Shown here: positions 57,406 through 64,000 of the stretch, piece after piece
How the letters are laid out: each line of letters starts with the position of its first letter
Position numbering within the stretch: position 1 is the first letter of the stretch
NCBI GenBank assembly: GCA_019828565.1
Contig: JAHDYR010000002.1
Span: forward strand, 248,001-312,000
Length of the DNA stretch: 64,000 bases
Reading direction: 5' to 3'
Source of the DNA: Carpediemonas membranifera
Taxonomy: Eukaryota; Fornicata
Translations under genes and position numbers: made by a program
The notes under the pieces: generated by a model
What the model was told of the DNA's origin: nothing
What the model saw: the letters and a program-made list of their open reading frames with translations, nothing else
The model's database searches: none

Positions 57406-59674
57406 CTACTCTCCTTCCTTCTCCTCGTCTCTCTTCCTTCTCAGGTCAGACCTGAAGTTATCCATCTTGGCTGCTAGGGTGAAGCTGAGGGCTTCGTTGG
57501 TTGCCGAGAGTCGGGCCGCGCGGCTGAGTAAGTCCTCGTTCTCTTCGGTTAGAGACGAGCACTTCTCCGTTGTCTTCCTGAGGTCCTTCCGCATCTCGTC
57601 CAACGCAGCTTGGGCTGCTCTCCGGGCTTCCCGTTCTTCCTCCAGCTCCTGGCTTTTTGGCCTTGAGCTCGTTGATGGTTCTGGCTGCAGCTTCTTCCAG
57701 CTGTTGTCTGACCTCTGCTTCTCGCCGGGCCATGGCTTGGTCCAGCAGGGCCGCTATGCCTCTGCCCAGGTCGGTGTCCTCCTGTCGTGCTCTTTTTGGG
57801 CTGCAGGTCCTCTTGGTCCACCTGTCTGACCTGGCGGGTCTTGGCTGATGGGTTGGGGGTATGGGGGGGCACAGCTCTTAGTTGGAGGGGGCCCGGGCTC
57901 TGTTCGCTCTGTCCTGCTACTTTGCGGTTGTTCAGTGACAATTTGCCCGCGTGGAGGGCCATATAGGCCCCCTATGCCGCCATTCGGCAGGTAGACCTCC
58001 GTCCTCCTGTGGAGCATCTTGGCGAGTTCAGTAGCCCTTCGTCTCACCTTTGTTCGAAGCGCCTGCTTCCTCTCGGTCCTCAGTCTGTTCTTGGCGTTAG
58101 TGCTGGCGCCTTCCGGGAAAACACAGTTCAGCGTGTCCCATGGCTTCCCCCCTTTTGGGTGTTCCACGCCTGAGCCCGCCAGGGCGAGTTTGCCTATCCA
58201 GGAGGCGCTCCTCAAGGTGCCCACTCGCCTCTTCCCTCTTTCTGCTGGTTCATCCGTGATACCCCAGTCCCGGGGGGAGGAACGAGGGGAGGAAGTTGAT
58301 GGAGCCTGTCTCCGGGTCGACACACATGTTGGCCAGGAGTTCTCGATCGTCGGCTGGGACCTCCGTGAAGTATTTGAAGATCTTCTTCCTGGCTTCTCTG
58401 CCCATGTGGCCTCCAGCTATGTCGAATTTGTGGACGGGCATCAAAGACGCCGCTTGGGATAGGGTCATCGTTTTGGTGTCGCTGACGTCTAGAGTAAGCA
58501 TCTTTTCCGCGTCTATTTCCGTGGGCTCCCCCCTCAGGTTCGCCCAAGGGAAACCGTCTTGGACAGCGCGGCGGCGCCCGTTCCACTCCGAGTGGATTTC
58601 CAGGAGGATGGGTCGCGCTGGTTCGCCTACTCTCGCGAGCGATTCTGGGTTTCCGATGATCACGGCTGTTCCTTCCAGGGCTCTGGTGATACCCTTTCCG
58701 GAGCTGAAATCGTTTTCCTCCCAGTTGGTCATGATAATCTGGCCCCGTTTGGGGTTCTTGGTGCCAAAGAGGTTGACTTGTTGGGACAATGGGGTTAGGC
58801 GACCGGCCGCCCCGGCGCCGAGGCCGTGTCTGGCGTTGACTTTGGTCGCCAGGTCCTTGTATTCATCATGGTACGGCGACTCCCTGCCCATGAGCATGCT
58901 TCCTAGGGCTGTGAGGTGGGCTTCTACCTGCCCCCAGTCCCAGCCTGGGTTGTCTCTCATCCAGAACGCTGTTGCTAGTCTGACGTAGAATATGGAGACA
59001 TCTGCTAGGGTGCAGTGGCAGTGGTGGGGTGCGTGCTTGTGATAGGGGCACACCACTTTTGCCTCCGGGCGCTGTTGGTACCTTCTGGTCCAGGTCCGGC
59101 CCAGTTCGGACTGGGGTCGGGAGGGGAGGCCGGTGAGGCTCTTCTCCCCACTATTGGGGTAGAACCAGGTCAGCGTGTCGAGGATGTTGGGGAAGATCGT
59201 GTTGAGGTCAGTTTCATCCATGAGGCGTAAGCTTAGCCAGGTGCGGAGGTTCCCGTCTGGGACGAACTTCTCACTGGTCAGGATGCTTCTCTCAGCCTCG
59301 ACTCCCTTAGCCACGATGTGGACGTGGGTCTTCTGTGGCCCCGAGTCGTCTTCCAGTCTCTTCAGCTCTGTAGCCATCTCGGTGCACCATCGCTTGGCGT
59401 GGGGGAAGTCTGCTTCGTATCCCTTGGGGGCTTTGCCCGTGGTGACGTCGACAAACGTAGCTGGTGGGCAGCCATGGATGTAGTGCGTGGCCCACAGACA
59501 TTGGTCCAGGGCATCCACTGTGATGTCTTCCCCAAGCATCCCGTGCATGTAGTAGAGGATTTGCTCGTTAGCTGGGTCGAAAATCAGTGCCGCCCCTTCG
59601 CAAATGATGGCCTCGTCTCCTTGGTTGGATCTGGCTCTTCCTTCCTCAAAGTCCACCATAGCGATCAACTGCAT
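57406..59674 (-). pseudogene. LINE ORF1 with Maelstrom-like domain and C-terminal coiled coil, frameshifted
   Basis: Starting at ATG 59674 (MQLIAMVDFEEGRARSNQGD), one frame of about 475 codons runs to 58250. It shows VDFEEG, AIICEGAALIFDPAN, CLWATHYIHGCPPATF, HVHIVAKGVEAERSIL and EAKVVCPYHKHAPHHCHCTL followed by ADVSIFYVRLATAF. The frame then changes near 58270 to ITDEPAERGKRRVGTLR, and at least twice more before a charged coiled coil (AARTINELKAK, EMRKDLRKTTEKCSSLTEEN) ending at 57406. The DxE and CxxH...HC-L pattern resembles the RNase H-fold MAEL domain. This is a motif-level inference. Confidence 0.55.
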
Positions 59675-59738
59675 ACTGTTAGAATGGCCAGTTAATCCGG
59701 GGATATACGGAGGATAAACACCCTTTTGCACAAGAAAC

Positions 59739-59854
59739 TGCAAGAAAAAATGAGATTCACCCGTATCTTTTTCACTATTTCACACGTTTCACCAACGTTG
59801 GTGAAACGTAGAGAAACGTGCGGAAGGTACGGGTAAGTCTCATTTTTGCTTGCA
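59739..59854. repeat. Long imperfect palindrome with a 26-bp perfect core
   Basis: The core ACGTTTCACCAAC/GTTGGTGAAACGT (59784-59809) is a perfect 26-bp palindrome. Pairing continues outward symmetrically to 59739 and 59854 with about 16 mismatches (for example TGCAAGAAAAAATGAGA on the left against TCTCATTTTTGCTTGCA on the right). It lies just outside the 5' end of the minus-strand LINE. It could be a cruciform, a regulatory element or a terminal structure of a small element. Confidence 0.85.
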
Positions 59855-59943
59855 TACGACGTGCTAGGGGCATTCTTGTGATTCGTAGGTAGGTGCTGAT
59901 GTTGCATAACCATTCATTGCTTATTCAAAGTGATAATAACGTG

Positions 59944-60159
59944 TTAGTGGTCTTTAAGTTGCTGTATTACATCTATAAACATATCTCCTATCTCTTCCAG
60001 AACGTGTTGTGTGTCATTCAGCCTCTCATTCACCAAACCCTCGCAATTCAGCCCAGTGATGTGATTTCGTATTTCTCGAACAGAATCTTGTATCTTGCCG
60101 ACTTCATGGAGGCAACTGGTCATATGATTAAGCCTTTCGTTCGTGGATAACCGGAACAT
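59944..60159 (-). CDS. Small coiled-coil protein
   Basis: 71 aa from the ATG at 60159, starting MFRLSTNERLNHMTSCLHEV. Hydrophobic residues recur at heptad-like spacing throughout (VGKIQDSVREIRNHITGL, RLNDTQHVLEEIGDMFIDVI), predicting one long helix. Its size and pattern recall small subunits of multiprotein complexes, but I cannot name a family. Its start is only 34 bp from that of the divergent zinc-finger gene. It may be chance, though the pattern is better than random ORFs here. Confidence 0.45.
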   Translation of the reverse strand: MFRLSTNERLNHMTSCLHEVGKIQDSVREIRNHITGLNCEGLVNERLNDTQHVLEEIGDMFIDVIQQLKDH

Positions 60160-60193
60160 TGTCGTCAACACCTGCGCAGTTTAAGATGAGAAT

Positions 60194-61414
60194 ATGACGA
60201 CCAGTGAAACTGCGAAGAAAGCTGAGATTTCGCAGGGCACGTCTTGCGGATCGGATAAGAGAACAGAGTACCGCCGGCTGTTCGTGACTAGCTTCCTGGA
60301 ATGCTTTTTCGACGTCGCGGACATCCCAACTATCGGTCTGACGACCTCTGACGTTCATCGCGCTCTCCTTGGCATGCAGGATGTGATATCGGGCCTCTGC
60401 AACGGCTTTCGCAAGATTGCTATTGCAAACTCCGTCAGGCGCACGACTACTGAGCCCATTCAGGCATTTGTGGCAAGTAGAAAGGGTGGCACAGAGCTCA
60501 TTGGCACAAAGATACCCTACCTGGTTGTCAGAGACAGAGCAAATGCAGCTGAACACTTGCAGGAGTTTAGAAACAGGATGTCTGTGCTGTTTTGGGGACT
60601 TGGACTCCACGATGTCTCCAGTCTGATCACTTGCACCGGCATTCAATGGCCTCCAGCCGTTGTAATCAGGATCAAGCATCGCAAGCTCCAGCCTGAGCCA
60701 CGTACCCCAGCAGAAACACCCGCAGAGACACCCACAAAGACTCCAGTGACAACATTGGTACCAAAGCTCAGAAAAAGAGCTGACTTGGCTACCATCAAGC
60801 CTGATTCCCCCGTCAAGAAGCTTAATTTTGATGCGCAGATGCATGAGCCTGCTCAGAAGCGATCGAGGCTCGAAGAGGCTGACTTGAAGGAGGTTGCCGC
60901 GATGGTGACGGCTTCACTCTCCACAACTGTCACTGATCTCCTCAAGCAGTCACCCAAGGCCGTTGAAATGAACGATAAGGTCCCCGCCCTCAAGCAAGCG
61001 ACGTTTCTGAAGCTATATCAGCGTAAGTTACTGTTCGCATGCGCTGTTTGTGCCTCACCTGAATGGTACTTCAACCCAAACATGAAAAGAAACGAGTATG
61101 AAACGTGCTATCTCTGCCATCAGTTCATGCATCTTCAGTGTGTCAGAGAGAAGAGGATTGATGGTAAGAACAGAAAGGTTTGCGCAGCTTGCAGTCTGGC
61201 AGGAAGGTCTAACAGATGTCACGCGTGTATCAAGGACGGAGACAAGTCGACAAAGGACACTGGCGTCTGCCGGGCGTGCCTAAACTGGTTCTGCGAAGAG
61301 AAACACTTCAGCTATGCTGAGTTCCATCTCGACGGCCAGGACTATCGTGTCAGGTTCTGCGACCAGTGTATGACTGTCTACCAGAAGGTGGCGGATATGA
61401 AGCCAATTGAGTAA
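60194..61414 (+). CDS. Cysteine-rich zinc-finger protein of unknown function
   Basis: 406 aa, ATG at 60194. The N-terminal 165 residues form a compact domain I do not recognise (RRLFVTSFLECFFDVADIPT, VLFWGLGLHDVSSLITCTGI). The middle is Pro/Thr-rich (TPAETPAETPTKTPVTTL) and basic, likely disordered. The C-terminal 130 residues hold a dense Cys/His cluster: FACAVCASPEWYF, YETCYLCHQFMHLQCV, KVCAACSLAGRSNRCHAC, GVCRACLNWFCEEKH, RFCDQCMTVY. This resembles PHD- or RING-related fingers binding several zinc ions. A nuclear or chromatin role is plausible but not shown. Confidence 0.7.
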   Translation: MTTSETAKKAEISQGTSCGSDKRTEYRRLFVTSFLECFFDVADIPTIGLTTSDVHRALLGMQDVISGLCNGFRKIAIANSVRRTTTEPIQAFVASRKGGTELIGTKIPYLVVRDRANAAEHLQEFRNRMSVLFWGLGLHDVSSLITCTGIQWPPAVVIRIKHRKLQPEPRTPAETPAETPTKTPVTTLVPKLRKRADLATIKPDSPVKKLNFDAQMHEPAQKRSRLEEADLKEVAAMVTASLSTTVTDLLKQSPKAVEMNDKVPALKQATFLKLYQRKLLFACAVCASPEWYFNPNMKRNEYETCYLCHQFMHLQCVREKRIDGKNRKVCAACSLAGRSNRCHACIKDGDKSTKDTGVCRACLNWFCEEKHFSYAEFHLDGQDYRVRFCDQCMTVYQKVADMKPIE

Positions 61415-61437
61415 GTTAAATAGGGAGATTTTGAACT

Positions 61438-62463
61438 TTAAGTGTCTTCCAGTGCCGCTCTGTGCGCAACTGTCATCTCAGTAATGTAGCGCGAGGCCAT
61501 AACATCCGCCGGAGATCTCTGCAGTGGTCTATATGCAAGTACCTCAGAAACAAGGTCGACCATCTCGGGAAGAGGGATTGGCGTGCGGAACTGAGTGGCT
61601 GTGAGGATCTCAATCGCGCCCGGGGTTATGGACATTGATCCATTCGCGATAACCCGTCTCCCTGCTGTGCCAGGTGCGAGCCCATAGCCGGAGAAGTAAC
61701 GCGAGACGAAGTGGAGCGGGTTGTCCATGCATGTAGTGCGGTAGAGCCAAAAGCAGTCCTGCAGGACGAGTTCGTTGGCAAGCATTTTCTCCGGAGTGAG
61801 AATGATGCACGTATGCTCGTATGCCTGGGTCGAAATGGACTGCTTAAGCAGAGAGAACTCGCTATTGTCCGCTCCGGTACAGGTGGCGAAGTAGATGAGC
61901 CGAACCCGGCTGGTGGTGACGAGGGATGGCTCACGGAAAGCGAAGAGGATCATCTGTACGATATCGTGAAGGTACAGGAACTCGTTAGCGCTCGCATTAA
62001 CGATCATTCTCGACGTTGTGGTCTCGCTGTGGCCAGAAACAACCCAGAATGTCTCGAAATTGGCGAATTCTGCAGCCAACTGTTGCAGTATGGAGCCGAG
62101 GTGGGTCGTCGAGACGAAACTGACGGCAACCGTGGTGAGCCACTCGTCGCTGACGAGATCGAGGATGGCCTTCATGCGCTTGTGGTACCCCTCGGAGCCA
62201 GCAAGCCCGGTGACAGTGAAGACCGGGTTCGCACAAGTAGGTGCTTCGAAGCCATGGACTGGCTCGAGCAGGATAACGATGCGGCGGTTCACAAGCTTGC
62301 TCAGGGTGAAGGGGCAGTCATGCGTGTACCTGATTCCGTCATATTCCTTCAGCCCTTGGTTGCGAAGGTCAGAACGCGGCCTAGTGATTCCACAGACGCA
62401 TTCATACGTGAGAGGATGGTCGCTGATGCGTCTGGTACCGAATTTGCCAAATTTCCTCTCCAT
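61438..62463 (-). CDS. Possible caspase/CHAT-fold protein
   Basis: 341 aa from the first ATG (62463, MERKFGKFGTRRISDHPLTY). Two segments look like the His and Cys loops of the caspase fold: FETFWVVSGHSETTTSRM (strand then GH) and VRLIYFATCTGADNSEFSLL (strand then Cys), about 70 residues apart. A Cys-rich start (YECVCGITRP) and strands such as RRIVILLEPVHGF precede them. CHAT and caspase-like peptidases use this His-Cys dyad. The order and spacing fit, but overall similarity is weak, so a non-peptidase is possible. It is convergent with the zinc-finger gene, with only 23 bp between the stops. Confidence 0.5.
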   Translation of the reverse strand: MERKFGKFGTRRISDHPLTYECVCGITRPRSDLRNQGLKEYDGIRYTHDCPFTLSKLVNRRIVILLEPVHGFEAPTCANPVFTVTGLAGSEGYHKRMKAILDLVSDEWLTTVAVSFVSTTHLGSILQQLAAEFANFETFWVVSGHSETTTSRMIVNASANEFLYLHDIVQMILFAFREPSLVTTSRVRLIYFATCTGADNSEFSLLKQSISTQAYEHTCIILTPEKMLANELVLQDCFWLYRTTCMDNPLHFVSRYFSGYGLAPGTAGRRVIANGSMSITPGAIEILTATQFRTPIPLPEMVDLVSEVLAYRPLQRSPADVMASRYITEMTVAHRAALEDT

Positions 62464-62649
62464 TTGGCAACTACCACTTTTTTTTTCCAACACTGGTAGT
62501 TGGCCGAACCAGCTATAGGGAAGGATATGGACCACAATAAGCAAGCATTCTGGTGTTACAGATAAGATATTGTATGTGTGTCCTTTACGGTGTGAGACGG
62601 CCCCATCAATCCCGAGAAATACCGCGTGTCCGTTTGCAAAAAAAATCAG

Positions 62650-63459
62650 ATGGCGAGAAGAAAGGCGCTCCCACCAAAGCCGCAGCCTGGGGGTATCAGA
62701 ATACCCATTACGTCCACTGCGGGCAAGACGCCGCCGTCTGCGCCTTCAAATGATTCTCAGGAGGATTCCTCAAGCGAAGATTCCATCATTGAATCCGTTG
62801 TGCATACTCAGGCACTGCATCCGGATCTGGTCGCCGCGATCTACCCAAACACTCCCGAGGAGTCGATCAGGGAGCTTAAGGAGGCCGAGAAGGACCTTCC
62901 TCCCCTCGAACCCCCGAGTTGGTTATCCACCCGGCTGACCCACCCCTCCATTGCCGTTGAGGTGCAGCCTTGTCTGGCTCCCCGACCACACGGACGTGGG
63001 TAGAGGCCTCATTGCAACTGCCGCAATTGAGCCCGGAAAGCTCCTCGGCATTTACGCCGGTAGGATTGTGTCCGACGAGGACTACCACGCGAATAACAGC
63101 AACATGGTGTTTGTTCATTGTTCATTATGCCTTTACACAGCATTTCATTCGACGCTAGCAACCTTCACGTCGACGCCGGCGAAGGTGAAGGCATTGGTGT
63201 ACACCTCATCAACCACAGTGAGAGTGACACCAACTGCCAGTTCACCAACCGTTTGCTCAAGGACCTTCCAGTCCTTGCGGTTGAGTCGACGAACGTCATT
63301 CAGGCCGAAGAGTTTCTTCGTATCAGTTACGGCGAGATCTTCTTTGATGCGGGTGAGGTCTTAACCATTGCTAGGTTCCCGAGTCTGCCCATTTCTCATC
63401 CAAACTATCTCACAAGGTTCCTGGAGCAGTATCCGGCACTCAAGAAGCGGAAGAAATGA
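62650..63459 (+). CDS. SET-domain protein with a short intron
   Basis: The ATG at 62650 starts MARRKALPPKPQPGGIRIP. The SET domain is split over frames: WLPDHTDVGRGLIATAAIEPG and LLGIYAGRIVSDEDYHANNS, then SFDASNLHVDAGEGEGIGVH, INHSESDTNCQF and EEFLRISYGEIFF. A 32-nt intron (63109-63140, GTTTGT...TTTACACAG) joins the second and third parts exactly (NSNMV-ISFDAS). The first frame (to PPSW) and the second need another intron of 40 or 46 nt starting at 62922 (GTTATC), or a 1-nt indel near 62965. The protein ends KKRKK. SET proteins methylate lysines, often on histones. INHS is present, but the usual final Tyr region reads SYGEIFF. Confidence 0.75.
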
Positions 63460-63485
63460 ATTAAAATGTCAAAACATCTCTTTTT

Positions 63486-63998
63486 TTACTCGGGAACTCC
63501 ACGCTTAACGTCCTCGGCATCAACAACTCTCTTTTCGCGATCCTTATCGACTGCCTTGCGCTTGATATAAGTCGTATGAGCCTTTCTCTTACCACCCTTT
63601 GAACGTTTGCGGACAAATAGCGTCGCATGCTCATCCTTGACGACCACAATAGCTTGCGCCGCAGCCACATCTTCATCAGATCCACGCCGGACCATGCCGG
63701 ACTCATAAACTTCCGTCAAATGCATCCGCACAATATACTTGTCATGGTACGTCAACATCTTGACCCAGATAACGACTACAGTCTTGCTTTTCAGAGCTGA
63801 CCAGGCCATGACACCAAAGTTGCTGTACCAATCAGTGGCATCGTCGAACATCAGGGTGGGCACGAACACGTTAGACGTCTCAAGCCTCAGCCTCTCGCCA
63901 GCATCGGAGAATCCCCAGGCGCGCACCTCCTCCCTCACTGCTGCCACTTCCTCTGCCGCAAACTTCTTGTCGAACTCGCCATTCTCAACCTTCTGCAG
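63486..63998 (-). CDS. Hypothetical protein, 5' partial at the window edge
   Basis: The frame is open from the window end to TAA at 63488-63486, at least 170 codons, beginning LQKVENGEFDKKFAAEEVAA. It reads LETSNVFVPTLMFDDATDWY, NFGVMAWSALKSKTVVVIWV and a basic tail (RKRSKGGKRKAHTTYIKRK). No domain is recognised; the start lies outside the window. It is convergent with the SET gene, 26 bp between stops. Confidence 0.6.
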   Translation of the reverse strand: MQKVENGEFDKKFAAEEVAAVREEVRAWGFSDAGERLRLETSNVFVPTLMFDDATDWYSNFGVMAWSALKSKTVVVIWVKMLTYHDKYIVRMHLTEVYESGMVRRGSDEDVAAAQAIVVVKDEHATLFVRKRSKGGKRKAHTTYIKRKAVDKDREKRVVDAEDVKRGVPE

Positions 63999-64000
63999 GC

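Larger units (their letters stand above)
48590..59690 (-). mobile_element. LINE with Maelstrom-like ORF1, interrupted by a Ty3/gypsy element
   Basis: A full non-LTR element on the minus strand: ORF1 (59674 to 57406), a 585-bp inter-ORF segment, then ORF2 from the ATG at 56820. ORF2 is split at 54867/50151 by an LTR retrotransposon and resumes to about 48744, followed by a 3' UTR to about 48590. Removing 50152-54866 and one GCCG restores the reading frame exactly across the break. Two frame changes in the 3' half and several in ORF1 show that it is otherwise decayed, or that the consensus has indels. Confidence 0.8.

Overview
The window reads as nuclear DNA of a compact protist genome. Host genes are closely packed on both strands, mostly intron-poor, and the few introns are very short (32-35 nt, plus one of 61 nt) with 5' ends such as GTTTGT or GTTCGT and 3' ends such as CTAACGCAG. 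Basal-body and centrosome type genes (a DZIP1-like protein and a giant Sfi1-like protein) point to a flagellate. Together with the intron style this suggests an excavate or metamonad, perhaps a free-living fornicate such as Carpediemonas. That placement is inference; no rRNA or other taxonomic marker is present. I found no convincing tRNA, rRNA or CRISPR array.

Layout. 1-12.9 kb is a host gene block: the tail of an RCC1-like gene, a spliced 75-aa protein, a CHRAC/Pol-epsilon type histone-fold protein, a calcineurin B-like EF-hand protein, a SERBP1/Stm1-like ribosome-associated protein, DNAJC21/Jjj1, phosphomevalonate kinase, a DZIP1-like protein, a WD40 protein, a kelch-ankyrin-RhoGEF protein with a duplicated 510-bp cassette, and a small membrane protein. 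12.9-15.4 kb holds a Fanzor (eukaryotic TnpB relative, RuvC nuclease) gene bracketed by a 30-bp direct repeat. 16.3-18.0 kb is inositol-3-phosphate synthase. 18.5-25.3 kb is an array of RCC1-like genes: three near-identical frame-broken copies around one intact diverged paralog. 25.3-33.2 kb carries a spliced DENN-domain gene and the 1986-aa Sfi1-like gene with a coding minisatellite. A fourth RCC1-like copy in reverse orientation (33.5-35.0 kb) forms an inverted repeat of about 1.8 kb with the third.

35.1-59.9 kb is mostly retroelements. There is a gag-like gene, an integrase/chromodomain fragment, a 5'-truncated LINE, and a second LINE whose first ORF has an OTU-protease-like region followed by a Maelstrom-like region. 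A third LINE on the minus strand also has a Maelstrom-like first ORF; its reverse transcriptase is split by a Ty3/gypsy chromovirus-type element with 75-bp LTRs and a 4-bp target duplication. 59.9-64.0 kb returns to host-like genes: a small coiled-coil protein, a zinc-finger protein, a possible caspase/CHAT-fold protein, a spliced SET-domain protein and an unidentified partial gene.

The host genes are not organised as a pathway. The main themes are a transposon-type RNA-guided nuclease family, retroelements carrying what look like captured host regulatory domains, and extensive local duplication. Many repeat-family ORFs are broken by single-base changes, several of them at C or G runs. These could be real decay or residual consensus errors in repeats.
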